From JBEKYH01 sp049511115 (GTDB lineage: Bacteria > Planctomycetota > Phycisphaerae > Tepidisphaerales > Tepidisphaeraceae): a stretch of DNA of 9,064 bases. Below the pieces are notes generated by a model. That model had not been told where the DNA came from, ran no database searches, and saw only the letters and a list, made by a program, of their open reading frames with translations. The stretch is from the NCBI GenBank assembly GCA_049511115.1, contig JBEKYH010000179.1:1-9064 (forward strand), written 5' to 3'. The position numbers and the translations under genes were made by a program. Below are positions 1 to 7,230 of the stretch, piece by piece; position 1 is the first letter of the stretch; the number at the start of each line of letters is the position of its first letter.

Positions 1-11
1 AATGCCATCTA

Positions 12-28
12 TCGGCTCCGCCAGCCGA
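12..28 (-). terminator. Weak hairpin downstream of the SMP-30-like gene
   Basis: A 6-bp perfect stem (TCGGCT/AGCCGA) with a 5-nt loop lies about 36 bases past the stop codon of the minus-strand SMP-30-like gene. It could end the transcript, but no T-run follows it on the minus strand, so a classic intrinsic terminator is not supported. The remaining bases 1-63 show nothing else recognisable. Confidence 0.2.
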
Positions 29-63
29 ATCGCGTTACCCTAAATTTGAAGCGTGACAATGCA

Positions 64-1032
64 CTAGGGCTTCTTCGCAGTCTTGATCGGCGCCTCAAAC
101 GGCAACGCCCCCTTGGCGTTCACCGTTCGCATATACACTTTGTCTCCGCAGGTTGCGTACAGAACATCAAAGTTCGCTCCCCCGAATGAGAGATTCGATA
201 CCCTTCCACTGGGCGTGCGAATGATCGCGACAATCTCGCCGTACTGATCGCAGACCTGAATTCCCGATCGCGTCGTTACATACACCCGCCCATCCTCATC
301 CGCCCGCATCCCATCCGCCGCGGAGTCCTTCGCCTGCACTGGCACGTATAAATCACAGAATTCCTTTTTGTCCGCCAGCGACCCATCCGCCCCAATCCGA
401 TAGCTGTAGACCCAATGCCCGCGATAATCCCCCGCATACAGCGCCGACTGATCCGGCGAAAGCGTCAACCCGTTGTAAAACTTCACGCCCTTGTCCACGA
501 TCTTCTTTTCGCCCTGCGGATTGATATACCAAAGCTTGCCGGAATCCGGAGTTGCTGGCTTGGGTGATTCTGTCACGTAGACGCCTCCATTTGCCGCCAC
601 CACGAGATCATTCCCGTAAATCCCATCGGCAATTACGGTCGGCTTCGCCTCCTTGTCATACGCGACGATCTCGTTGGCCCCCATTGCCACGGCAAACAGC
701 CTGCCATCCGGCCCAAACGCCTGCCCGGCGCCATGCTGGGAATTCGCGACGAACTCCGTGATCGTCCCATCGAGGGCGATCTTCATCGTCTTGCCGCTTC
801 GGCCATCATTGAAAAAGATTTCCCCGCTCTGATTTACCGCCGGCCCGTCGGTTGATCGCATGTTGTCAGCCGCGACTCTCCACTCCTGGCCCGGAATCAG
901 AATCCCCGCGTGATCGAACTCGGCATTCCCCGCAGCTACCGGATTCGTTGACTGCGCATATGCGCCGGCCACAAGTGCTTGCAACATCACCGCCCCCACG
1001 ATTGCCTTCGCCGCCGCGTTGACTGGTTTCAT
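64..1032 (-). CDS. Secreted SMP-30/gluconolactonase/LRE-like beta-propeller protein
   Basis: A 322-aa protein of the SMP-30/gluconolactonase family, six-bladed propellers that bind a divalent metal and typically hydrolyse sugar lactones. Residues 1-26 form a signal peptide (basic start, hydrophobic IVGAVMLQALVAGAYA, likely AYA|Q cleavage), so it should act outside the cytoplasm. Propeller repeats of the type GPDGRLF, LSPDQSALYAGD and DEDGRVYV run through the chain. The family metal/substrate positions appear as D62 (TDGPAV, usually Glu), N141 (GNDLVV), N187 (YNGLTLSPD) and D240 (AADGMRAD). The start is supported by GGGAGG four bases upstream of ATG. It lies 36 bp downstream of the large pseudokinase/FGE gene on the same strand and is probably co-transcribed with it. 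The lactonase role is inferred from the fold and metal residues; the substrate is unknown, and a non-catalytic propeller role is possible given the Glu-to-Asp change. Confidence 0.9.
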   Translation of the reverse strand: MKPVNAAAKAIVGAVMLQALVAGAYAQSTNPVAAGNAEFDHAGILIPGQEWRVAADNMRSTDGPAVNQSGEIFFNDGRSGKTMKIALDGTITEFVANSQHGAGQAFGPDGRLFAVAMGANEIVAYDKEAKPTVIADGIYGNDLVVAANGGVYVTESPKPATPDSGKLWYINPQGEKKIVDKGVKFYNGLTLSPDQSALYAGDYRGHWVYSYRIGADGSLADKKEFCDLYVPVQAKDSAADGMRADEDGRVYVTTRSGIQVCDQYGEIVAIIRTPSGRVSNLSFGGANFDVLYATCGDKVYMRTVNAKGALPFEAPIKTAKKP

Positions 1033-1068
1033 AACGCCTCCCGCGGTGAGAGATCTCCTCTCCCGCCG

Positions 1069-4000
1069 CTACTGCGCCAGCGGCTTCAACCCCGCCACCA
1101 CCACCGCCAGCGCCGGGGCGGTCGGCGAATCCGGATCATCCAGCGCCAACCTGAACCCCACATCATAAAACTGATGATGATGCGTGCCGCGCGGATCGGC
1201 CGGCGGGGTCGGCTTGTCGCCCGCTTCGTTCTTGTCGCTGGTCGCGCTCAGGCCGATGCGCATGACATGCCCGTAAAACGCCGCCAGCGCGGGATCATCC
1301 TGGTTGGCGATGTTGTGCGGGCCGCCCTCGTCGACGACGGTGATCGCCGGATCATCGCTGTCGATATACGGCTCGGGCGTGTCCTTGCTGGCCGTCAATA
1401 CCCACTCGGCGACGTTTCCCTCCATGTCATGGAATGAGTCGGCGTTGGCCGGCACGTCGCGGAACCAGAGCACGTCGTTATCCTGCCCGCGCACCGAGCC
1501 GGCGAACGGCGCTCTTCCGCCTTCGGGCTTATCAATCCCCACTTCAACTTTGAATTTCGCCCACGTCGCCGCGCTGTTGGCCGGCGGGCTCAGCGAGGCC
1601 AGCGAGTTCCGCAGATTCTCCCAGTTGCGCCCGCTCGTATTCTCGTTGTTGTCGCGCGGGCCGGCTCGCAAGGCCTCCTGCCATTCGTCCACGGTCGGCA
1701 ATCGCGCGCCGGTCAGCTTGGCCGCGTACATCGCCGCCAGCGGGCTGACGTATTGCATCGGCGACTGATTCGACGGCCCGCTTCCGTTGGGAACGTAGCG
1801 CGTGTCGTCATCATCCCAGCGGTGATTGTTGAACGGCAGCCAGCTTGCGTCGGGGTTTACCTGCAATCCCCCGCGGATGAAATTCGTCCGCCACACGCAC
1901 GGGCCGCACAATTTGCCCGGCAGCGTGAAGTCCATCAGCTTGCGCAGCACGACCACTTTGTGCGGATCGTCGAACATCCCGATGAACCAGTTGATCGACG
2001 CCTCGGTCGTGCACAGATAAAACGTCTGGCCATTGGCCGGGTTCTTCAGCTTCTTAAACCGCATCGGATGATCCGCATCAAACGGCGGCGTATACAGCAG
2101 GTCATCCGATCCGCCCGAAAGCTTGCGGAAATCTGCCGTCAGTTCCGTGTGGGGCGGAGGATTGCGCGACAAATCAATCGCGGCGGCGATTTTCTTCAGC
2201 GCCGCCGCCTGATCGCCGGCCAAAGCCCATCGACCCGACACCAGCGGATCAATTTGCGCCACAAACGCGCCGATGGCATCCGATTGCTGCGCGTCGGTCA
2301 TTTTCGCCGCGAACTGCTTCTGCACCTCCGCCAATCGCGCGTTAAAGAAAACCGCCCCCAGTTGCGCCGGCGTCACGTCCAGGCCCATTTTCCCGGCCAG
2401 ATCGGCGAGATGCGCCGCAAGCTGCGCATCCGTCTGCGCCGCCACGCGCTGCGTCCACAAATCACCCGCCGCCTTCACCACCGGCGGCGGCAACTGGGCA
2501 AGGCCCTTTTTCAAATCGGTGTAAATCTCGCTATCCAGTTCCGCATCCCCATGCAGGGCCGGCCAGCGCGTGCAGACCGCCGCGAGCAGCGCGGGCGGAC
2601 CTCCCGCCGCGGCGTATTGCCGCAACTGATCGGGGTCCTTGGTCGCAAACGCATCCAGAACCGCGTTCACTTTCGCCTGCGCGTCACTCACTCCCGCATC
2701 CGGCCAACCCGAAACTGGACCACCCACAGTCCCAAGCTCTCCCTGCAATTTCACCCACGTCGCCTGCTGCTGGGGATACGCGGCCGACTTCAATTGTGCA
2801 TTCGCATCATTCACCGCCTGGAACTGGGCCGCCACGCGCAACGCCGCGTCGTGCGCCGCCGACGCCCGCGACGTAAAATCGCTGACCGCCGCCGCGTCAT
2901 CCCCCGGTTGATTGACGGCCGCCTGCGTCAGACTTCCCATCGCGCTTTTAATCTGCGCCGCATAAATCGCCGCGATGCGCGGATCGCCTCCCGACCCCAG
3001 GGCCGGATCAGCCGGATACGCGGCATCCACGCGCTGCAAGGCATGAATGACCGCCGCAAGTTTCACCAGCGACTTTTCCGGATCGCTCTCTTTCGACGCG
3101 GCCTGCCAATCCGCAAATCCCGCCGCGACGGCCGGATGCTTGAATGAGGTTTTCTGCGCCTTGGCCAGCGCCGCCGTCACCGCCGCCTGGCGCATGGCGC
3201 GGATCTTCTTGATGACATCCTGTTTGCTCTTGGTCACGTCGTCCACGGTCCGCGCCGGGGCCAGGGGCAGATTTCGGGCCTGCACGACATCCCCTTCAAA
3301 ATCGTGCAAATCGGGCGCGAGATCGCGCATCTGCACCGACAATTGCCCAAAATCGCCCGTCTCCTTGTCGATATCGTTCTGCGCCGACTGCTGTGCCGCC
3401 TGAATCTGAATCGCCACCTGCGGATCGATATCCGGCACCGGCGGCGGGGGGGGCGGTCCCTTCACGACCGGGGCCGTAGCCGGCAATGTCGCCGGCGCGA
3501 TTGCCTGCACGGGCGGCGCGGCCGGCTGCGTCGTTACGGGACGAATATCTTTTACGATCGTCGTCATGCCCGATTCGATGTGCTGCCGCTGCGTGTAGGC
3601 GACATACGCGGCCGCCCCGATCGCGCCGACGACCGCCACCGCCGCCACGCGCTTGAGAACTCCCGCCGCCCCCATTCCCGGCTTCACCCGGATCGGGTCC
3701 AACTCGCGCTGGAATTGCTCCAGCGTCATGGCCACAGGATCACCCTTGGGGGCCAGCAGCCGGTTGCACCAGGCCAGCCACTTGCCGCCATTGGGGCCGA
3801 TCGCTTCCCAATGCTTTTCGCTGCGCAGCGGCCAGAAATACTCTTGGTAGGCCTGCCCCGCGACGAGTTCAAAAATGATCCGGCCCAGTGCCCGCCGATC
3901 CACGCTGGAGTCTTCCACCGCCGGCGAATCCTGTGTCGCCGGATCGGTCACCGCCACCTCCGCCTTGGCCAGGTTGGCGTCGGTCAACAGAATGTTGGTG

Positions 4001-4389
4001 AGCTTCAGGTTCCCATGCGGCCGGCCCCAGAGTGATTGCACCTGCAGCGCCGCCAGGGCGATCTGGTCGGTCAGTTTGAGCAACTGCGCCGACGTGATCG
4101 GCGACTTGCGTTCAAATACGCGCTCCGCAGACGACGGGAAAAACCGCGTGATGTAATACGATCCGCCCGTCGGCAGCTTGCCGATCTCGATGATCGGCGC
4201 CCAGCACGGCGCGTTGGCCGCCGTCATCCCCTTCTGCAAATCCGCCGCCAGCCGCAGGGATGTGGCCTTCGGCCCCTTAAGCAGCTTGATGACGAACTGC
4301 TCCGGCGCCCCTTCACCCTTGCGAGCCGTGAATACATGTCCCGCCGGATCGAGCTGCTTGACCTTGTCGTATGCCCCGAAATCGCCCAT
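1069..4389 (-). CDS. Pseudokinase-like / membrane / FGE-sulfatase-domain fusion protein
   Basis: A 1106-aa protein from the chosen ATG at 4389. Residues 1-235 resemble a Ser/Thr kinase fold: VIK lysine K35, HGNLKLTN (125-132) in place of HRDLKxxN, TDPA (148-151) in place of DFG, and VDRRALGRIIFELVAG (163-178) resembling the alpha-F helix. The catalytic Asp is Asn127 and the DFG Gly is lost, so it is probably a pseudokinase. A single membrane span follows at about 249-265, then a proline-rich hinge (283-323, six consecutive Pro), then an Ala/Gln-rich, probably helical region to about 745. Residues 780-1083 match the FGE-sulfatase fold: ARLPTVDEW (895-903), MEGNVAEW (989-996), VGFRLAL (1077-1083). 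The paired cysteines of active formylglycine-generating enzymes are not seen near the C-terminus. Predicted topology is cytoplasmic N-terminus and extracytoplasmic C-terminus. I infer a sensing, binding or scaffold role. A TTG seven codons upstream is a less likely start because it overlaps the -10 box. Confidence 0.85.
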   Translation of the reverse strand: MGDFGAYDKVKQLDPAGHVFTARKGEGAPEQFVIKLLKGPKATSLRLAADLQKGMTAANAPCWAPIIEIGKLPTGGSYYITRFFPSSAERVFERKSPITSAQLLKLTDQIALAALQVQSLWGRPHGNLKLTNILLTDANLAKAEVAVTDPATQDSPAVEDSSVDRRALGRIIFELVAGQAYQEYFWPLRSEKHWEAIGPNGGKWLAWCNRLLAPKGDPVAMTLEQFQRELDPIRVKPGMGAAGVLKRVAAVAVVGAIGAAAYVAYTQRQHIESGMTTIVKDIRPVTTQPAAPPVQAIAPATLPATAPVVKGPPPPPPVPDIDPQVAIQIQAAQQSAQNDIDKETGDFGQLSVQMRDLAPDLHDFEGDVVQARNLPLAPARTVDDVTKSKQDVIKKIRAMRQAAVTAALAKAQKTSFKHPAVAAGFADWQAASKESDPEKSLVKLAAVIHALQRVDAAYPADPALGSGGDPRIAAIYAAQIKSAMGSLTQAAVNQPGDDAAAVSDFTSRASAAHDAALRVAAQFQAVNDANAQLKSAAYPQQQATWVKLQGELGTVGGPVSGWPDAGVSDAQAKVNAVLDAFATKDPDQLRQYAAAGGPPALLAAVCTRWPALHGDAELDSEIYTDLKKGLAQLPPPVVKAAGDLWTQRVAAQTDAQLAAHLADLAGKMGLDVTPAQLGAVFFNARLAEVQKQFAAKMTDAQQSDAIGAFVAQIDPLVSGRWALAGDQAAALKKIAAAIDLSRNPPPHTELTADFRKLSGGSDDLLYTPPFDADHPMRFKKLKNPANGQTFYLCTTEASINWFIGMFDDPHKVVVLRKLMDFTLPGKLCGPCVWRTNFIRGGLQVNPDASWLPFNNHRWDDDDTRYVPNGSGPSNQSPMQYVSPLAAMYAAKLTGARLPTVDEWQEALRAGPRDNNENTSGRNWENLRNSLASLSPPANSAATWAKFKVEVGIDKPEGGRAPFAGSVRGQDNDVLWFRDVPANADSFHDMEGNVAEWVLTASKDTPEPYIDSDDPAITVVDEGGPHNIANQDDPALAAFYGHVMRIGLSATSDKNEAGDKPTPPADPRGTHHHQFYDVGFRLALDDPDSPTAPALAVVVAGLKPLAQ

Positions 4390-4397
4390 GAGCGCGT

Positions 4398-4403
4398 AGT
4401 ATA
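4398..4403 (-). promoter_or_regulatory. Putative -10 box, near-leaderless promoter of the pseudokinase/FGE gene
   Basis: On the minus strand TATACT stands eight bases before the chosen ATG at 4389. Transcription would begin about seven bases past the -10 box, essentially at the start codon, giving a leaderless or nearly leaderless mRNA. In agreement, no Shine-Dalgarno sequence is visible in that spacer (ACGCGCTC). No good -35 box is found at 16-18 bp spacing, so this rests on the -10 match and its position. Confidence 0.45.
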
Positions 4404-4440
4404 ACGACAATCTCCGGCAATGCCCGCTGGTGTGCGACTA

Positions 4441-4547
4441 AATGAACGCCGAGACTCAGAGACGCCGACGAAGACAATGCGGAGAACTCAATTCAAATTG
4501 TGTTTCTGAATTGCATTTCTCGGCGTCTTGGCGTCTCGGCGTTCATT
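4441..4547. repeat. Palindromic interspersed repeat element with 15-bp perfect terminal arms
   Basis: Bases 4441-4455 (AATGAACGCCGAGAC) and 4533-4547 (GTCTCGGCGTTCATT) are perfect inverted copies. Complementarity continues imperfectly inward and ends in a 7-bp inner pair (CAATTCA at 4489-4495, TGAATTG at 4507-4513). The right arm has three 8-bp tandem units (TTCTCGGC, GTCTTGGC, GTCTCGGC; 4517-4540). Read as protein on the plus strand it gives NAETQRRR and SASWRLGV, strings I remember as typical of spuriously annotated ORFs from dispersed repeats in planctomycetes, cyanobacteria and others. It sits between two minus-strand genes, just upstream of the pseudokinase/FGE promoter. It has no coding capacity of its own; it could be a non-autonomous mobile element and could also fold in RNA to separate the two transcripts. 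Confidence 0.75.
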
Positions 4548-4562
4548 TTTCCGCCCCCCGAC

Positions 4563-5765
4563 CTACGGCGTTCCCACCGCCACAAACTTCACGCATATCG
4601 GACCATGCACCGTCGGCACCGGCTGTCCCACCGGCGTCAGTTTCCCCGTCGCCTGGTCAATGGCGAACAGCACCAGCGTGTCCGAGTTCTGGTTGGCCAG
4701 CAGCATGTACCGGCCGGTTGGCTCGATGCGGAAATTCCGCGGCGTCTTGCCCAGCGAATCCTGATATCCCACCAGCGTCAATTGCCCGCTCTGCGGGTCG
4801 ATGGAGAAGATCGTCAGGTAATTGGTTGTCAGCCGATTCGAGGCATACAAAAACCGCCCGCTCGGATCGATCTGCACTTCGGCTGACGTGTTTCCCTTCA
4901 CGTCGTCCTTCAGCAACTTCACCGACTGAACCTGCCGCAGCGTTCCCGCCGTCGCGTCGAACGCGAAACAGATCACCGTCGCCCCCATCTCGTTGATCTG
5001 GTAGACGAACCTGCCGTTGGGGCTGAACGTCAGATGCCGCGGCCCCGACCCCGCCGGCACGCTCACCGACGGCGGATCATTGGGCGTCAGCTTTCCCGCG
5101 GCGGCGTCGAACTTGTAGATAAATAATTTGTCCGCCCCCAGATCGCAGGTGATGGCGAAATTGCCCGCGGGGTCGCAATTGATCGAGTGCGTATACGCAT
5201 GGGTCTGCCGCACCGGATCTACGCTCGACCCGGTTTCATGCACGACGCACGACGCCGGCGATAGCTTCCCGCTCGCGTCGATTGGCAATACCGTCGCCGT
5301 CGCCGCGGCATAATTCGCCGCCAGCACATTCCTCCCCGATGGGTCCACCGTTACAAACGCCGCCTCGTCCCCCTCGGATGATTGTTGATTGATCGGAGTC
5401 AGTTTGCCGCTCACCGCGTCAATGGCAAACCCCTCCACGCCGCCTGCGCTTCCCGGCGGCGCATCGGTGGCCACCCCCGCGTACAAAAACTTCTGGTTGG
5501 GCGCAATCGCCAGAAAATCCGGCCCATGAGCCGGCGCGGCAATCCCCGCCGGCGTCAGCGTCCCCGCGTCGGCATCCAGCTTAAACAGCCCGATCCCGTC
5601 GGTGCTGGTGTTGCCGATGTAGGCCCAATACTGGTGCGGCCCGGGCCCGCCCAGCGGGGCTGATTGAGCGGAGGCTGTTTTGCATGTGATCATTGGCAGG
5701 GCGATTGACATGATCAAAATACAAGGACATGAGAGAAGCCGCTTCAGACCTGTTCGCTGCGCCAT
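4563..5765 (-). CDS. Secreted lactonase-family (YbhE/6-phosphogluconolactonase-like) seven-bladed propeller
   Basis: A 400-aa protein of the lactonase family (PF10282-type), propellers related to E. coli Pgl and to fungal cycloisomerases. Repeated blade signatures are clear: GKLTPINQ, HLTFSPNGRFVYQINE (244-259), VQIDPSGRFLYASNR (297-311) and FRIEPTGRYMLLANQNSDTLVLFAID (345-370). Family-typical conserved spots include NY (150s), H193, GPRH (241-244), AE (295-296), NR (310-311) and PRNF (342-345). The N-terminus (LKRLLSCPCILIMSIALPMITCKTASA) looks like a signal peptide with cleavage near residues 33-35, so despite the Pgl resemblance it should act outside the cytoplasm, which argues against a role in the pentose phosphate pathway. 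The start is fixed by GGAGG six bases upstream of ATG. It is divergent from the dehydrogenase operon. The likely role is hydrolysis of an extracytoplasmic sugar lactone; the substrate is unknown. Confidence 0.9.
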   Translation of the reverse strand: MAQRTGLKRLLSCPCILIMSIALPMITCKTASAQSAPLGGPGPHQYWAYIGNTSTDGIGLFKLDADAGTLTPAGIAAPAHGPDFLAIAPNQKFLYAGVATDAPPGSAGGVEGFAIDAVSGKLTPINQQSSEGDEAAFVTVDPSGRNVLAANYAAATATVLPIDASGKLSPASCVVHETGSSVDPVRQTHAYTHSINCDPAGNFAITCDLGADKLFIYKFDAAAGKLTPNDPPSVSVPAGSGPRHLTFSPNGRFVYQINEMGATVICFAFDATAGTLRQVQSVKLLKDDVKGNTSAEVQIDPSGRFLYASNRLTTNYLTIFSIDPQSGQLTLVGYQDSLGKTPRNFRIEPTGRYMLLANQNSDTLVLFAIDQATGKLTPVGQPVPTVHGPICVKFVAVGTP

Positions 5766-5918
5766 TCAATTCCTCCGCCAAAAAAGGTGGACCGCCGTTC
5801 CCCCTTAGTTCTAATATGCAATCGCGGAGAATGCCACTGGGAAGGCAAGGCATTTCGATTCGACTTTCTCGATCCGCCATTTTTCTCAGGTGCGCGAAAG
5901 ACGCGGGTGGATACATCT

Positions 5919-6057
5919 TCCCCCGCCCCCGGTATTTCCGGGGGAGGGCTGGGGAGGGGGCTTTTTCCGCTACGGCTGCAAACCCTGCTCCGCGTTCCAA
6001 CGACCCTCGCCGGCCAACCCCCTCCTCAATCCTCCCCCGGCGTACCGGGGGCGGAGG
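5919..6057. repeat. GC-rich inverted-repeat element (long imperfect palindrome)
   Basis: The left arm (5919-5960; core CCCCCGGTATTTCCGGGGGA) and the right arm (6018-6057; core CCCCCGGCGTACCGGGGG) are imperfect reverse complements over about 40 bases, separated by about 57 bases. Each arm also contains its own small hairpin (CCCCCGG...CCGGGGG). The minus-strand translation gives PSPALPRKYRGRGK, which resembles the widespread spurious 'SPALSxRERG' peptides I recall from dispersed bacterial repeats. It lies between two divergent genes, where it could shield the two promoters from each other or simply be an inserted non-autonomous element. No transposase is nearby. Confidence 0.65.
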
Positions 6058-6120
6058 TGAAACGGTAGCGGGCCCGGACATGAAGTTGGCGGTTCGATTT
6101 TGCTTTCTTCCGGGCGTCCC

Positions 6121-6150
6121 TTCAGCGCCCTTCCATCCCCACGGTATAAT
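6121..6150 (+). promoter_or_regulatory. Promoter of the dehydrogenase/oxidoreductase operon
   Basis: A perfect sigma-70-type -10 box, TATAAT, is at 6145-6150. The best -35 candidate at a normal distance is TTCAGC (6121-6126, 18-bp spacer, only three matches to TTGACA). The predicted start near 6157 leaves a leader of about 25 bases containing a Shine-Dalgarno. The -10 is convincing; the -35 is weak, so an activator could be needed. Confidence 0.55.
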
Positions 6151-6172
6151 CCATCAGCAGAGGGAATTCCCC

Positions 6173-6177
6173 AGGAG
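6173..6177 (+). promoter_or_regulatory. Ribosome-binding site deciding the dehydrogenase start
   Basis: AGGAG ends four bases before the ATG at 6182. This places the start there, where family homology also begins (MKALLLVDKK), and not at any upstream codon in the long open frame that reads back through the repeat and past the promoter. Confidence 0.75.
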
Positions 6178-6181
6178 ACCC

Positions 6182-7213
6182 ATGAAGGCATTGCTTCTCG
6201 TCGATAAAAAACGCTTTGAATTCACCGAGTTCCCGGTCCCCGAAATCGGCCCGGACGACCTCCTTGTTCGCGTCAAAGCCTGCGGCATCTGCGGCAGCGA
6301 CGTGCACGGTTACGACGGCAGCACCGGCCGGCGCATCCCGCCTATTGTCATGGGCCACGAAGCGGCCGGCATGATCGAGCAGGTCGGCTCAGGCGTGACC
6401 GCGTTCGCGGCCGGCGATCGCATTACCTTCGACTCCACCGTCTATTGCGGCAAATGCGCCTTCTGCCGAGCCGGCCGGATCAACCTGTGCGATAACCGCC
6501 GCGTGCTGGGCGTCTCCTGCGCCGACTATCGCCGCCACGGATGCTTTGCTGAATACGTCACGGTCCCGTCATATATCGCCTACCGCTTACCGGATGGGCT
6601 GAGCTTTGAACATGCCGCCATGGTCGAAGCCGTTTCCATTGCGTTGCACGCGGTGAATCGAGCCAAGCCCGCCCTCGGCGATAGCGTTGTTGTCGTCGGC
6701 GCGGGAATGATCGGCCAGCTTACCGTCCAGGCCCTTCGCGCCGCCGGCTGTGGAACGCTTATCGCCATCGACCTGGACGACACGCGCCTGCAAAAAGCAA
6801 ACCGCTTCGGCGCGGATCACGTCTTGAATGCAGCCGCCCCCGACCTGGGCAAAACGATTGCCGGTTTGACCGGCGGCGCCGGCGCGCGCTCGGTTTTCGA
6901 GGCGGTCGGCTCGGCCCCATCCCTGCAAACCGCCATCGCCGCCGCCGCGAAAGGGGCGACCGTCACTCTCGTCGGCAACATCTCCCCGCAGGTTCCCATG
7001 CCATTGCAGGCAATCGTCACCCGCGAGCTCACGCTGCTCGGCTCGTGCGCCTCCTGCGGCGAATATCCCGCCTGCCTGGAATTGATGAGCCGCGGTAAGA
7101 TCGACGTGCAGTCGCTTCTCAGCGCCGTCGCCCCGCTGGAGCAAGGCCCGCAATGGTTCACCCGCCTGCACGCGCAGGAACCGGGCCTCATGAAAGTCAT
7201 TTTAGCGCCCTGA
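6182..7213 (+). CDS. Zinc-dependent medium-chain alcohol/polyol dehydrogenase
   Basis: A 343-aa NAD(P)-dependent zinc dehydrogenase of the MDR family (sorbitol, threonine or galactitol-1-phosphate dehydrogenase-like), normal length for the family and cytoplasmic. The N-terminal GroES-like domain has the catalytic zinc site C37 (CGICGSD, 34-40), GHE with H59 and E60, and E149 (MVEAVSIALHA). Structural zinc cysteines are C89, C92, C95 and C103. The Rossmann fold carries GAGMIG (173-178), and D197 at the end of the second strand (IAIDLDD) points to NAD rather than NADP. It oxidises a secondary alcohol of a sugar or polyol to a ketone; the specific substrate cannot be assigned. It is the first gene of a two-gene operon, followed after 17 bp by a Gfo/Idh/MocA oxidoreductase. 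A pathway with sugar lactones is suggested by the propeller lactonases on the opposite strand. Confidence 0.92.
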   Translation: MKALLLVDKKRFEFTEFPVPEIGPDDLLVRVKACGICGSDVHGYDGSTGRRIPPIVMGHEAAGMIEQVGSGVTAFAAGDRITFDSTVYCGKCAFCRAGRINLCDNRRVLGVSCADYRRHGCFAEYVTVPSYIAYRLPDGLSFEHAAMVEAVSIALHAVNRAKPALGDSVVVVGAGMIGQLTVQALRAAGCGTLIAIDLDDTRLQKANRFGADHVLNAAAPDLGKTIAGLTGGAGARSVFEAVGSAPSLQTAIAAAAKGATVTLVGNISPQVPMPLQAIVTRELTLLGSCASCGEYPACLELMSRGKIDVQSLLSAVAPLEQGPQWFTRLHAQEPGLMKVILAP

Positions 7214-7219
7214 AAAAAA

Positions 7220-7225
7220 GGGGAG
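7220..7225 (+). promoter_or_regulatory. Ribosome-binding site selecting a GTG start
   Basis: GGGGAG stands five bases before GTG at 7231 and directly after the dehydrogenase stop. It selects this GTG over the in-frame upstream codons inside the dehydrogenase gene and over the next GTG at 7237, which would be 11 bases away. Confidence 0.65.
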
Positions 7226-7230
7226 AATTT

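Larger units (their letters stand above)
5766..6181. other. Divergent intergenic region between lactonase and dehydrogenase genes
   Basis: This 416-bp stretch carries no real gene. Next to the lactonase start is its Shine-Dalgarno GGAGG (minus strand, 5772-5776); I found no convincing promoter for that gene, only a weak TATTAG-like box further up. The centre is occupied by a GC-rich inverted repeat (5919-6057). The right end carries the -10 box and ribosome-binding site of the rightward operon. An open frame runs through the whole region into the dehydrogenase gene, but its translation is repeat-derived and low in family character, so it is not taken as coding. Confidence 0.7.

Noticed and set aside
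1897..1908. CGPC motif inside the FGE-like domain (residues 828-831), suggestive of a thioredoxin
   Set aside because: No surrounding thioredoxin fold; the stretch lies inside the FGE-type domain and the resemblance is probably chance.
1753..3147. Long plus-strand reading frame opposite the pseudokinase/FGE gene
   Set aside because: Very Arg/His-rich translation without family character, fully antisense to a gene with clear domains; a product of GC-rich antisense frames.
4390..4410. TTG start giving seven more residues on the pseudokinase/FGE protein
   Set aside because: The extra codons overlap the TATACT box and no Shine-Dalgarno precedes them; the ATG at 4389 is more natural, though not proven.
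4442..4996. Plus-strand frame starting with NAETQRRR
   Set aside because: Begins in the palindromic repeat and continues antisense through the lactonase gene; not a protein gene.
5729..6181. N-terminal extension of the zinc dehydrogenase
   Set aside because: Reads through the inverted repeat and the promoter; homology, Shine-Dalgarno and a -10 box all place the start at 6182.
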